43,820 nucleotides of DNA from NCBI GenBank assembly GCA_034439735.1, contig JAWXAX010000056.1, positions 1-43,820 on the forward strand, written 5' to 3'. The DNA is from Rhodothermales bacterium (GTDB taxonomy: Bacteria > Bacteroidota > Rhodothermia > Rhodothermales > JAHQVL01). The notes beneath the pieces are model-generated. The model ran no database searches. It was not told the DNA's origin and saw only the letters and a program-made list of their open reading frames with translations. Of this stretch, positions 16,112 through 24,870 are shown piece by piece. Position 1 is the first letter of the stretch, and every line of letters starts with the position of its first letter. The position numbers and the translations under genes were made by a program.

Positions 16112-17956
16112 TCAGGACAGAGCGGCGGCGGCGGGCTCGGGCCGATCCATGCTCATCGACTGGAGCCGATACAGCGCGGCGTAGCGGCCGTCGAGTGCCA
16201 CGAGATCGTCGTGGGTGCCGTGTTCGGCGACGCGGCCCTGATCCAGGTAGAGGATCTGGTGCGCGTTCGCGGCAAGGTCGAGGTCGTGGGTGATGAGCAC
16301 CGTCGTGCGGCCCTTCGCGAGTCGACGCAGGGCGAGGATGACGTCCTGCCGGTTCTGCTCGTCGAGCCCCGTCGTGGGCTCGTCGAGGATGAGGATGGGG
16401 GCATTGCGGACGGCGGCTCGGGCGATGGCGATCCGCTGCCGCTGGCCGGCGGACAGCGTGACGCCGCGTTCACCCACCAGGGTGTCGTAACCTTCCTTCA
16501 GCTTCCCGATGAAGCCGTGGGCATTGGCGAGGCGAGCCGCCGCCTCGATCGCGGCATCGTCGGCCAGGGGATTACCGTAAGCGATGTTGTCCCGGACGCT
16601 CGATGCAAACAGCAGGTTATCCTGCAGCACGACGCCGATCTGCGTCCTGAGCGAGTGGAGCGTGTAGGCGCGGATGTCGTGCCCGTCGATCCCCACACGC
16701 CCTTCCGTCGGGTCGTAGAGACGAAGAAGGAGATTGGCGATGGTGGACTTCCCGGCGCCGGACGAGCCGACGAGCGCGAGGGTTTGCCCGGGCGGGATAG
16801 TCAGCGTAAACTGGTCGAGAATCGGCCGGCCCCCTTTTTCGTAGGCGAACGAGACCCGGTCGAACTGGATGGCTCCGCGCAGCGCCGGCGCCGGCTTCGC
16901 GCCCGGCGCATCCATGATATCGGGCTTCCGCTCGAGCAGTTCGATCACCCGTTCGCCGGCCGCCGTGGCCTTGGCCAGCCGACCGGTGTACTTGGCGAAA
17001 TCCTGCATGGGTTTAAAGGCGGACTTGAGGTACGCCAGGAAGACGAGTAGGCCGCCGGCGGTCAACGAGCCGCGCATCACCAGCCACGCCCCGTACGCCA
17101 GCACGAGCGCCGTCGAGATCCCGATCATCACGGTCACCATGCTCTCGAGCCGCACCGCCAGCCGCTTGCCGCGCACGCCTTCTTTCATGCTGCCCGCATT
17201 CTGGCCAGTGAACGCCTTCGAAAAGGTGCCCTCCAACGACAGCGCCTGTACGACGCGGATCGCGCCGATCGACTCGGCGGCCGTCGAGGCCATATCGCCC
17301 TCCCGGTGCCGCTGGTCGCGGGATACTTGCTGGATCCGCTTGCTCAACCGAACCGTCGGCAGCCAGTAGAGGGGGATTGTGACGATGGATACGAGGGCGA
17401 GCTGCCAGTTCATCCAGAACATGAGGATCATCATCACAACCAGCACCAGGATGCTCGCGATGAGCGGCATGAGCGCCGTCACGGCCATATCCCGCAACAT
17501 CCCGATATCGCTGATCACTCGAATCAGTAAGTCGCCGCTACGATTGCGGTCGTGGAACGAGGGAGACAGCAGCTGGATATGCCGGTACAGGGCGGCGCGC
17601 ACGGCGGTGAGCACCCGGTTACCGACCAGCGAGAAGCCGACCTTGTAGACGTACTCGAAAAACGCGCGGGCGCTCATGGTGACGATGACCAGGCCGGCGG
17701 ACATCGCCAGCAACTGGATCGGCGATGCGTTCTCCAGCCACGCATACAACGGCCCGGCCGCCGGATCCGGCGCCAACACATAGTCGAACACAAACTTGAG
17801 CGGCCAGGGCTCCAGCGCCTTGAAAAACACGGCGGCGAAGAGGCCGGCGAATGACCCCCATAGGAGCGTGCGGTGCTCGCGCAGATACGGCCCGAAGTGC
17901 CGCATCATGTGCATGAAGCCCGGAGCGGCGGCGCGAATTGATGTTGGACGTCCCAT
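16112..17956 (-). CDS. ABC exporter, fused permease and ATPase (MsbA-like)
   Basis: A 614-residue half-transporter. The six-helix exporter permease is about residues 20-330, and the nucleotide-binding domain about 360-600. It has Walker A GSSGAGKST (near 397), signature LSAGQRQRIAIARA (near 500) and Walker B ILILDEPTTGLD, with a switch His in TVLITHDLD. Half-transporters of this type flip lipids, lipid-linked glycans or peptides as homodimers. Its stop-start overlap with the upstream glycosyltransferase (TGATG at 17954-17958) and its place among glycosyltransferases suggest export of a glycolipid or glycoconjugate made by the same operon. Confidence 0.93.
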   Translation of the reverse strand: MGRPTSIRAAAPGFMHMMRHFGPYLREHRTLLWGSFAGLFAAVFFKALEPWPLKFVFDYVLAPDPAAGPLYAWLENASPIQLLAMSAGLVIVTMSARAFFEYVYKVGFSLVGNRVLTAVRAALYRHIQLLSPSFHDRNRSGDLLIRVISDIGMLRDMAVTALMPLIASILVLVVMMILMFWMNWQLALVSIVTIPLYWLPTVRLSKRIQQVSRDQRHREGDMASTAAESIGAIRVVQALSLEGTFSKAFTGQNAGSMKEGVRGKRLAVRLESMVTVMIGISTALVLAYGAWLVMRGSLTAGGLLVFLAYLKSAFKPMQDFAKYTGRLAKATAAGERVIELLERKPDIMDAPGAKPAPALRGAIQFDRVSFAYEKGGRPILDQFTLTIPPGQTLALVGSSGAGKSTIANLLLRLYDPTEGRVGIDGHDIRAYTLHSLRTQIGVVLQDNLLFASSVRDNIAYGNPLADDAAIEAAARLANAHGFIGKLKEGYDTLVGERGVTLSAGQRQRIAIARAAVRNAPILILDEPTTGLDEQNRQDVILALRRLAKGRTTVLITHDLDLAANAHQILYLDQGRVAEHGTHDDLVALDGRYAALYRLQSMSMDRPEPAAAALS

Positions 17957-19134
17957 CAGGCAGCCACCCCGATCGATGCCACGTTGCTGAAGGCCAGACG
18001 GTGCATACGCTCGGCGGTGGCGGACCAGCTGTGCGACTTCAGGATCTTAAACCGGGCGTTGGCGCCCAGCCTGTACCGCAACGAGGCGTCGCGGTACAAG
18101 CGGACCAGCGCTACGGACAACGCCGTGGTGTCGCCCGGCTCGTACAACAAGCCGTCGACGCCGTGGTCGATGATCGTCCCGAGCTGTCCGTTGCGACTTC
18201 CCACGACGGCGCGGCCGGAGGCCATGTATTCGAACACCTTCAGGGGCGAGAAATAACACGTATCCATCTTCGGATACGGTGCCACGGCCACGTCCATGCT
18301 CGCGATGTACGCCGGCACGTCGGCCGGCGACACCGCGCCGGTGAACTCGGCCGCGTCGGTCAGGCCGCGCAACGCCAGGTCCTGTTCGAGCGCCGCTTGC
18401 TCCGGACCCGTGCCCACGATCAGCAACCGCGCGTTCGGCGCGGCCAGGCGGAGGACAGCGAAGGCATCGATCAGGTCGGGCAACCCGTGCCAGGGCTTTA
18501 GGGTGCCCACGAACCCCACGGTAAAGACCTCTTCGGCGGCCGGGCTGGCCGGCGCGACATCGGGCGTGAACCGGTCGGGGTCGACGCCGTTCGGGACCAC
18601 GTGCACCCGCTCGGCCGGCGCGTTGGCGCCGATGAGATACTTCGCGACATCATCGGACACGGCGATCAGCGCGGAGGCCGAGCCAAACACATGCTGGGCG
18701 ACCGTTTCCGCGCCGCGTCGGTCGATCAGCACCCGATGGGTCGCCTGCTCCTCGATGAGGGGCGCGTTCACTTCCAGCAATCCCGGGATGTGGTGGTTCG
18801 CGGCATGCGTCATGCCGGCGTGGCTCCACAACGAGTACCGCTCATACACCATGTCGAAAGGCCCCTGCCGCTCCAGCAGCATGAGAATTCGATCGTTCGC
18901 GGCCAGCGCATCCCGCTCACGGGCCGCCGTATCTGTCGATGCCAACGAAGGCAACGGCCACACCGTGACGCTCGTTAGTTCGGGCGGCGGCGTACCACCG
19001 ATCCGCTGGGCGAATAACACGACGTCGTGGCCCTGCCGCACAAACGCGCGGATCACCTCCTGCACATGGATCGAACACCCTTTGGTGCCGAAAACGGGGA
19101 CGCCGGGGTCAGCGCAAACATAGGCGATCCTCAT
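17956..19134 (-). CDS. Glycosyltransferase family 4 (GT-B fold)
   Basis: The 392-residue cytosolic enzyme starts MRIAYVCADPGVPVFGTKG, the N-terminal acceptor domain of GT4 enzymes. The C-terminal donor domain has VGFVGTLKPWHGLPDLI and the nucleotide-sugar-binding stretch SPLKVFEYMASGRAVVGS, with the E-x7-E-type region near residue 300. These are retaining transferases that build polysaccharides or glycolipids; donor and acceptor are unknown. The start overlaps the preceding GT4 stop as ATGA, and the stop overlaps the ABC start by one base. Confidence 0.9.
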   Translation of the reverse strand: MRIAYVCADPGVPVFGTKGCSIHVQEVIRAFVRQGHDVVLFAQRIGGTPPPELTSVTVWPLPSLASTDTAARERDALAANDRILMLLERQGPFDMVYERYSLWSHAGMTHAANHHIPGLLEVNAPLIEEQATHRVLIDRRGAETVAQHVFGSASALIAVSDDVAKYLIGANAPAERVHVVPNGVDPDRFTPDVAPASPAAEEVFTVGFVGTLKPWHGLPDLIDAFAVLRLAAPNARLLIVGTGPEQAALEQDLALRGLTDAAEFTGAVSPADVPAYIASMDVAVAPYPKMDTCYFSPLKVFEYMASGRAVVGSRNGQLGTIIDHGVDGLLYEPGDTTALSVALVRLYRDASLRYRLGANARFKILKSHSWSATAERMHRLAFSNVASIGVAA

Positions 19135-20378
19135 GCCATCACCTCTTCCTGCATCTGGCTTTCCACTGCCTGTTCGAACAGGGACCGGATCTGAGCGGCG
19201 TTGCGGTGGATGTCGAACCGTTCTTCAATCAGCGTCCGGGCCGAACGGGCGAGGCGGACGCGATATGTCGCGTTGTTCAGTAGCCGCTGGATCGCATCGG
19301 CGAGTACGACGGGGTTGCTTTGCGGCACCATCACGCCCGTCTCGCGGTCGGTGATGACTTCCGGGATCCCCGTCACTTCGGTGGAGATACAGGGGACACC
19401 CAGCGCCATGGCTTCGAGGAGCACCGTTGGCAGACCGTCGCGGTTGCCGTCTTTGCCCACGATACACGGAGCGGCAAACACCGACGCGTTCTGCATCAGA
19501 CGGATCACCTCGGGCATGGGGAGCGGGCCCAGCATCCGGACGAAGCCGCCGAGGCGCTTCGCCGCGATGCGTTGCTTGAGGGCGCCCTCCAGCTCGCCGC
19601 CGCCGGCGATGTGGCATTCGAATTCCAACCCTTCCGCCGCCAGCAGATCGCAGGCATCGATCAGGTCCTCGAATCCCTTTTTCTCGACGAGCCGGCCGAC
19701 GGCCGCGACGATCGGCTTGCGGTCCGACGGATCGGCGTAGGGGAAGGTGGCGAGATCCAGTCCGTTGTAGATGCGGGCCACGCTATCCGCGTCGGCGCCG
19801 TAGCCCTCCCGCAGGAAGCGCAGGTTGAATTCGCTGACGGTGACCACGCCGGCCGCATCGCGCAACTTGCGGGTGAGGTCCGCCCGATCCACGCTTTCGT
19901 GGAAGATATCCTTCGCGTGCGCCGTGAACGTGAAGGAGATGCCGGCCATCAGCGCGGCCATGCGGGCGACCGACGTGGCGGAGGTGGCGAAGTGGGCATG
20001 CAGGTGCGTGATGCCCCGCTCGCGGGTCATACGAGCGAGCTGCAGCGCCTGAAAGACATCGCGGGGATCTTCTTTCTCGAACCGGGCCAGCATTCCTCCT
20101 ACTTCGGGTTGCTTCGCGGACAACCGGCCGAGGGCGCTCCAGAGGTCGGCCATCTTGTGCGCCTCCTCCAGGTACGTCACCGGAGCGCGCACGAGCGAGA
20201 TGGCGGCCTGAAAGTGTGTGTCGCACGGAGGCCGGAGCGAAAAGATCTCGAGGTCGAGCCCGGCGCGCTCGTGGGCCAGGATCTCATTGACGATAAACGT
20301 CTCGGAGTATCGCGGATATCGTTTAACGACATATCCGACGCGGGTAACGCTGCGATCAACGGTTTGATTATCAAACAT
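19131..20378 (-). CDS. Glycosyltransferase family 4 (colanic-acid WcaL-like)
   Basis: The 415-residue GT-B enzyme begins with an N-terminal region containing YPRYSETFIVNEILAHERAG, typical of the WcaL/EpsF-like branch. HAHFATSATSVARMAALM follows. The donor domain has VGRLVEKKGFEDLIDA and EAMALGVPCISTEVTGIPE (about 305-330). It is predicted to add a sugar to a lipid-linked or surface glycan in the cytosol. Its start lies inside the preceding gene (8-nt overlap), so translation is probably coupled. Confidence 0.92.
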   Translation of the reverse strand: MFDNQTVDRSVTRVGYVVKRYPRYSETFIVNEILAHERAGLDLEIFSLRPPCDTHFQAAISLVRAPVTYLEEAHKMADLWSALGRLSAKQPEVGGMLARFEKEDPRDVFQALQLARMTRERGITHLHAHFATSATSVARMAALMAGISFTFTAHAKDIFHESVDRADLTRKLRDAAGVVTVSEFNLRFLREGYGADADSVARIYNGLDLATFPYADPSDRKPIVAAVGRLVEKKGFEDLIDACDLLAAEGLEFECHIAGGGELEGALKQRIAAKRLGGFVRMLGPLPMPEVIRLMQNASVFAAPCIVGKDGNRDGLPTVLLEAMALGVPCISTEVTGIPEVITDRETGVMVPQSNPVVLADAIQRLLNNATYRVRLARSARTLIEERFDIHRNAAQIRSLFEQAVESQMQEEVMA

Positions 20379-21681
20379 GGAGCACCTCGGTCGCGGTCTG
20401 GAGGTTGGAAAGGGAGGGAGCCAGCAGGTCCAAGACGAGCCCGGGAAGTCGGTCGAGCCCGCTCATGTCCATGATCTCGCGCACGGGCGCGGTCGGGCGT
20501 ACTTCGCAGCGGAACCAGGTAGAAATCGCCGCAGCGGTCGGATGAGCGGGGTCGAGGATGTCGAGCAGACCGAGCCGGCTGAAGGCCTCGGCGCGGATCA
20601 TCTGCTCGCGGCGCGGTTCGATCCGCGGGAGGACGAGCGGACGCTTCCCCATCGAGATCATCTCCATGACGGTGTTGTAGCCGCCCATGCAAACGACCCG
20701 TTCGGCGCGTTGGTACAACACGGTGGGCTCGGGGTGGAAGCGCTCGATCTGGAGATGCGGACGGTCCGCGCAGAGCGCCTCCAGACGCGCCATCTCCGCC
20801 TTCGGCATGTGCGGGCCGGTCAGCACCAGGCCCGTGACGCCTTCGGGGAAGGTCGCGGTAGCAAAAAGTTCTGCCAGACGGAATCCATCCTGGCCGCCAC
20901 CCACGGCACAAAGATAGAAGGGGCCGTCTGGCAGTTTCTGGTCGTGGCGAGGCCGGCTCTCGGAGCCGCCTTCCCAACGAATTTTGGGGTCGAGGTAGCC
21001 CGTGTAGAGGAGCCGGTCGACCATCGCCGCGGGGAAATTGTAGATCTCGTCCGAAGGGAATACGTAGGCGTCGCCGTAGACCCAGACGGCATCGTAGTAT
21101 GCGGCCACGGCGCGGTAGTTATCCTCCTTCATCCATTCGCGCGCCACCACCTCGGGCTCGTCGAGTACATCGCGCAAACCCAGGACCACGCGCGTCGTCG
21201 TCTCGTTCTTCAGGTACTGCAACGCTGCGTCCAGTTCGCCCATCGTGCCCCGCGGCACTTTGTCGACGATCAACACGTCCGGGCGGAAAGCCTCAAGCGC
21301 CGTGCGCAGCGTCTGCGAGCGGAAAGAGACGAGGTCCTCCAGCGAGAGGTTGAAGCCGCGCGGTTTGTAGGCGCCGCCTTCCACCTTGTGAAAGGACGGC
21401 AGCGCGAGCGTGTCAACACCCGCCGGCAACTGGAACGCCGTCGCTTCCCGCGCCCCGGTGAGCATCAGGATGTCGACGCCCGGAAACGCAGCCACCAGCG
21501 CCTGAGCTATCAACAGATTGCGGCGCATGTGCCCGAGGCCGCACGTGTCGTGCGAGTACAGGGCGATCCGCCGGGGATGAGTCAGAGGAGAGAGGAACGA
21601 CAAGGGATTAGCCTTTATAGTTAAGGGTGTCTCGCGGCATGCGCTCGTGTAGGCGGGCAGGGTCAGTACCGGTTGCATCAT
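20371..21681 (-). CDS. Predicted GT-B glycosyltransferase (COG4671 type, GT28-like C-terminal domain)
   Basis: The 436-residue protein contains RIALYSHDTCGLGHMRRNLLIA near residue 38 (quoted in part: DTCGLGHMRRN is the diagnostic motif), typical of the COG4671 predicted glycosyltransferases. The C-terminal UDP-sugar-binding region includes ERVVCMGGYNTVMEMISMGK (about 335-355), as in MurG-like enzymes. It is the first gene of the six-gene operon and may set the first sugar. The roughly 35 residues before the core are not typical of the family. An in-frame TTG near residue 27 could be the true start, so the 5' end is uncertain. Confidence 0.85.
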   Translation of the reverse strand: MMQPVLTLPAYTSACRETPLTIKANPLSFLSPLTHPRRIALYSHDTCGLGHMRRNLLIAQALVAAFPGVDILMLTGAREATAFQLPAGVDTLALPSFHKVEGGAYKPRGFNLSLEDLVSFRSQTLRTALEAFRPDVLIVDKVPRGTMGELDAALQYLKNETTTRVVLGLRDVLDEPEVVAREWMKEDNYRAVAAYYDAVWVYGDAYVFPSDEIYNFPAAMVDRLLYTGYLDPKIRWEGGSESRPRHDQKLPDGPFYLCAVGGGQDGFRLAELFATATFPEGVTGLVLTGPHMPKAEMARLEALCADRPHLQIERFHPEPTVLYQRAERVVCMGGYNTVMEMISMGKRPLVLPRIEPRREQMIRAEAFSRLGLLDILDPAHPTAAAISTWFRCEVRPTAPVREIMDMSGLDRLPGLVLDLLAPSLSNLQTATEVLHV

Positions 21682-21729
21682 GGGTGGCTGCGCATCGCCG
21701 TGAGGGTTGTTATCAAATCGTTAACAGGC

Positions 21730-21748
21730 TTTTCCCAAAGGATGTACC
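21730..21748 (-). promoter_or_regulatory. Shared upstream element (sigma-54-like) before the glycan operon
   Basis: Minus-strand reading GGTACATCCTTTGGGAAAA, about 50 nt before the operon start. Its last 16 bases are identical to the element at 30567-30582 before the cytochrome operon. With the preceding T it gives TGGTACA-N4-TTGGG, which matches the sigma-54 -24 box well, but has GG instead of GC at -12. It could be an atypical sigma-54 promoter, another promoter class or an operator. Confidence 0.5.
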
Positions 21749-22007
21749 ACTTGGAAAGGTTTGGCGAGGGGAGAGGCCGCCGGATGAGACTTTGACGAGT
21801 GGATGGGCGGATAAACTCATTATTCTAATGACTTAGGAGACCTGCGATCTAGTCGTTTATTTTTGTTTGAACACGAATATTCCCGGCCGGCGGCGTTTCG
21901 TGTACAAATCCTGAACAACTGTCAGCATCAGAGCAGCCCCGACAGACGCTTCGAGATAACCCCGACGCCCGCGACCGAAAACCGGTGAGACAGGTGAGAA
22001 ACACATC

Positions 22008-22070
22008 ATCCCGGCGCCTGCACCGGGCTCCGGAGCTTCGCCCCACGGAGCCACGGCGCAAGGCCGGGAT
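22008..22070. repeat. Nested inverted-repeat structure downstream of the lipoprotein gene
   Basis: An outer stem ATCCCGGC (22008-22015) pairs with GCCGGGAT (22063-22070). An inner stem GGCTCCG (22026-22032) pairs with CGGAGCC (22046-22052). It lies 44 bp beyond the stop of the lipoprotein gene. No U-tract follows on either strand, so a simple intrinsic terminator is not supported. Confidence 0.5.
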
Positions 22071-22113
22071 GGACATGATGAAAGAAATGAAGGATGGGCC
22101 CCGAGGAGTGCTC

Positions 22114-22758
22114 TCAGTTACGCCGGCGGATTGACCGCCGAATGGCGTCGTCGATATCGTTGCTGTCCGACTCGTTGAGCGGGCTCAGTTCTTCGCCTTC
22201 ATCGCCCACGAACCAGCTATTGATATCGACCGTGAGTGCCACTTCCAGGCTGGTGTCGGGGGAGGAGACGACCAGGTCCGGGCTGAAGTCGATGCGCTGC
22301 TGGGCCGTCTTGCTGGACTTGTAGACAAACGGCTCGCCGTCGTACGTCCCCTTCACAACCACCGAAAACCGCTCGTTTCCGCTTGTCCCTTCCTTAAAGT
22401 CCGGGTCACTTACGGCTTCGTTGTCTTCGGGTTTGTGGATCTTGAACGAGACGTGTTCATACCGGCCGGCCGGAATAAAGCCTACAGAGACGACAACGGG
22501 TTCGTTGTTCAGATTCAGATTAACGATTACGCTGCCGGCCCGGAAGTCGAGCGAATCGGCATCGTCGCTGTGGAACTTGATCTGGTCCACGAGCAACTTG
22601 GCTTCCTGGATGACAATGGCCGCCTGCTTGGCCGCCGTCGGCGCGTATTCGGCCTGCATGGTGAGGCGCACTTCGGCGCCCTCTGTATCGTTCGCACCGC
22701 TGTCGCAGCCGGCAAACAAGAAGGCGAACAGGGCCACGATTAGGATGGATTTTGACAT
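22114..22758 (-). CDS. DUF4382-like lipoprotein
   Basis: The 214-residue protein starts with a lipoprotein signal peptide whose lipobox FAGC places the lipidated cysteine at residue 18. The mature region has an N-terminal strand-rich domain with LLVDQIKFHSDDADSLDF followed by VVSVGFIPAGRYEHVSFKI. This resembles bacterial DUF4382-type lipoproteins, though the family call is tentative. The tail is acidic then basic (ending RRSIRRRN). The function is unknown. ATG 22758 was preferred over 22875 because it gives a compact signal peptide. It is transcribed divergently from the YdeI-like gene. Confidence 0.75.
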   Translation of the reverse strand: MSKSILIVALFAFLFAGCDSGANDTEGAEVRLTMQAEYAPTAAKQAAIVIQEAKLLVDQIKFHSDDADSLDFRAGSVIVNLNLNNEPVVVSVGFIPAGRYEHVSFKIHKPEDNEAVSDPDFKEGTSGNERFSVVVKGTYDGEPFVYKSSKTAQQRIDFSPDLVVSSPDTSLEVALTVDINSWFVGDEGEELSPLNESDSNDIDDAIRRSIRRRN

Positions 22759-22895
22759 GATCGTATGGGCTATGGATGAATGCGGGTGGCTAATGAATCC
22801 GCTATCTCCAAACGATATGCCATAATCCAAACCGGAATCGAGACCGGGATCGACTATCGTACCTCGGTGGTTCATACCACACCAACCCTCATCGA

Positions 22896-23456
22896 ATGGA
22901 CATCGGTCTCACGGTATACGCACCCGAACGCGGCCTCTGGCGGGCCTGGCTGGCCGAACACTACCGGCACGCACCCGAGGTCTGGCTCGTCTTCCATGTA
23001 AAAGCCGCCGGCGTCCCGAACGTCTCCTACAACGACGCCGTCGAGGAAGCCCTCTGCTTTGGATGGATCGACAGCTTGCGTAAGCGCCTCGACGCCAACA
23101 GGCTCGCCCAGCGGTTCTCCCCCCGCCGGCCCAAGGTGGCCTATTCTCAGCCAAACAAGGAGCGCCTCCGCCGCATGATCTCCGCGGGACAGGTCACCGT
23201 GGAGGTGCGGCTTTCTGTCGAAGACCTCCTCGCCGAACCATTCGTTTTTCCACCCGACATCCTCGCCCGGCTTCAGGCTGACCCCGTGACGTGGGCCCAC
23301 TTCAACCAGTTTTCCGAGGCGTACCGCCGCATCCGGGTGGCTTTTGTGGATGATGGAAGAAAGCGACCCGGAGAGTTTGAGAAACGATTGGATCACCTTC
23401 TCGAAAAAACACGACGCGGCAAGCCGTTCGGCCACGGGATCGAGTCGTATTATTGA
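22896..23456 (+). CDS. YdeI/OmdA-family protein
   Basis: The 186-residue soluble protein has the family pattern WLAEHYRHAPEVWLVFHVKAAG, YNDAVEEALCFGWIDSLRKRLD, and RFSPRRPKVAYSQPNKERL, followed by a C-terminal helical region (about 130-186) of the OmdA type. Members are annotated as bacteriocin-protection or OmpD-associated proteins; the biochemical role is not established. It is followed after 28 bp by the hydrolase gene on the same strand, suggesting a two-gene unit. Confidence 0.85.
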   Translation: MDIGLTVYAPERGLWRAWLAEHYRHAPEVWLVFHVKAAGVPNVSYNDAVEEALCFGWIDSLRKRLDANRLAQRFSPRRPKVAYSQPNKERLRRMISAGQVTVEVRLSVEDLLAEPFVFPPDILARLQADPVTWAHFNQFSEAYRRIRVAFVDDGRKRPGEFEKRLDHLLEKTRRGKPFGHGIESYY

Positions 23457-23484
23457 TGTGGACAGCTTTCACTGCGCCGACACC

Positions 23485-24870
23485 ATGCCCCGTCAAGCCC
23501 GTCGTTTGCTTCGTTTCGCCGTCTGGGGTCTCCTCCTCGTGCTGGCCGGCTGGGCGGCCATCGCCTACCATCGGTTCACCGCCGCCCCCACCGAGCGGCT
23601 GGCCGAGGGAGCCCATTATCCTGACTTTCCGCCGGACGACCGCCTGCACTACCTCAGCCAGCCACTTGATCACACCGATCCCGGGGCCGGCCAGTTTGTC
23701 GGATTCTATCGGCTCAGTCCACACTTCTCCCCCAAAAACGGCGTCGTATTCGTGCTTACGGACGGACAGCAACCGCTCGTCGGCCCGGGCGACATACCGG
23801 ACGTCTTAGCCGATAAAGTGGATGGCCTATCGTATATCGTGATGGGCCGGCGTGGCCACGACCCCACACTGTTTCCGGAGGTCTACCACCCCGACGGCTC
23901 GCTCGACCGTCGCGCAGCGGTAAACCTCTACGGCTCATGGCAACACGTCGAAGACATCGAACGCGTCCGCCAGGACGCGGCGCGGAAAGGGCTCCTGCCA
24001 GCCGACGGCAGGATCATGCTCTATGGCGGCTCGGGCGGCGGCGTCCTGGTTCAACAGTTCCTCGCCCGCTACGGAACGCAGGTCTCGCGTGCACTCATCG
24101 AAGTAACCGGCGCGCCTGACCTCGCACGAACCCACCACCTCGACACGTACTGCACGTTCGTAGCCACGACGCAGGAGCACGCTCCGGAGAGCCTGGACCG
24201 GCTCCAATCCGTCCTGCACGAGGGCCGCTTCAATCGGGCCTCGCTGCTGTTTATGCTGCAACGTATCCCCTACGACAGCCTGAATGCCCCCGCCATCCAA
24301 CGGAACCTGATCGACGCACTCGCCGCCCGACGGTCGCTGCCCTACCTGCGACGCTGGATGAGCCCCTCCTCCAACCTCCCCCTGATCAGCACCCTGCTCT
24401 CTGTACCCTCAATGGATGCCGCGCGCGTCCGGATGTTCGAATTGCTGGGGGAAGGACTGCTGGCCTATCCCACGCCGGCCGATGTCCGTTCGCTCAACCT
24501 GATGTATGAGTGGACCGGGCCGCTGCTCGCGGACTTCCTCGATGACGCCCGCGCCGGCCGCCTCGATTCGCCCCGCTTCGATCTCGGTCAACATCGGTCT
24601 GACTTCACCGGACAGGTGCTCGTGATTGCCGCGGCCCGGGATCATGTGTACGGTACCGCGGAGGGCCGGCTACTCGCGGACGTCTATCCGAATGCCCGCC
24701 TGGCGATCTTTGATGATACCCACCGGATGCAACGCATGCCGGCGTTTTACCGGCAATTCCGGCAGACGTTTTTTACCGATGGCTTCGAAAGCGACGCGTT
24801 TCGGGCGCTGATGCAGGACCCGAATCAACTCAACCGTCCGACAGAAGAGCCGCCGCCGGCCATCCCCTAA
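23485..24870 (+). CDS. Membrane-anchored alpha/beta hydrolase
   Basis: The 461-residue protein has a single N-terminal hydrophobic segment (about 10-28, FAVWGLLLVLAGWAAIAY) that anchors or exports it. The hydrolase domain has a nucleophile elbow YGGSGGG (Ser at about residue 181), a later Asp in AARDHVYG and a His in DDTHRMQRM, a plausible catalytic triad. It resembles S33-type peptidases and esterases, but the substrate is unknown. ATG 23485 was chosen because the longer frame overlaps the YdeI-like gene. Its stop overlaps the convergent beta-barrel gene stop by 4 bp. Confidence 0.78.
   Translation: MPRQARRLLRFAVWGLLLVLAGWAAIAYHRFTAAPTERLAEGAHYPDFPPDDRLHYLSQPLDHTDPGAGQFVGFYRLSPHFSPKNGVVFVLTDGQQPLVGPGDIPDVLADKVDGLSYIVMGRRGHDPTLFPEVYHPDGSLDRRAAVNLYGSWQHVEDIERVRQDAARKGLLPADGRIMLYGGSGGGVLVQQFLARYGTQVSRALIEVTGAPDLARTHHLDTYCTFVATTQEHAPESLDRLQSVLHEGRFNRASLLFMLQRIPYDSLNAPAIQRNLIDALAARRSLPYLRRWMSPSSNLPLISTLLSVPSMDAARVRMFELLGEGLLAYPTPADVRSLNLMYEWTGPLLADFLDDARAGRLDSPRFDLGQHRSDFTGQVLVIAAARDHVYGTAEGRLLADVYPNARLAIFDDTHRMQRMPAFYRQFRQTFFTDGFESDAFRALMQDPNQLNRPTEEPPPAIP

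Larger units (their letters stand above)
21682..22113. other. Intergenic region with promoter element and structured segment, no gene seen
   Basis: This 432-bp gap separates the glycan operon start from the 3' end of the lipoprotein gene, both minus strand. It contains the shared element at 21730-21748 and the nested hairpin at 22008-22070. Short reading frames here show no recognisable domain or signal peptide. Confidence 0.65.
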
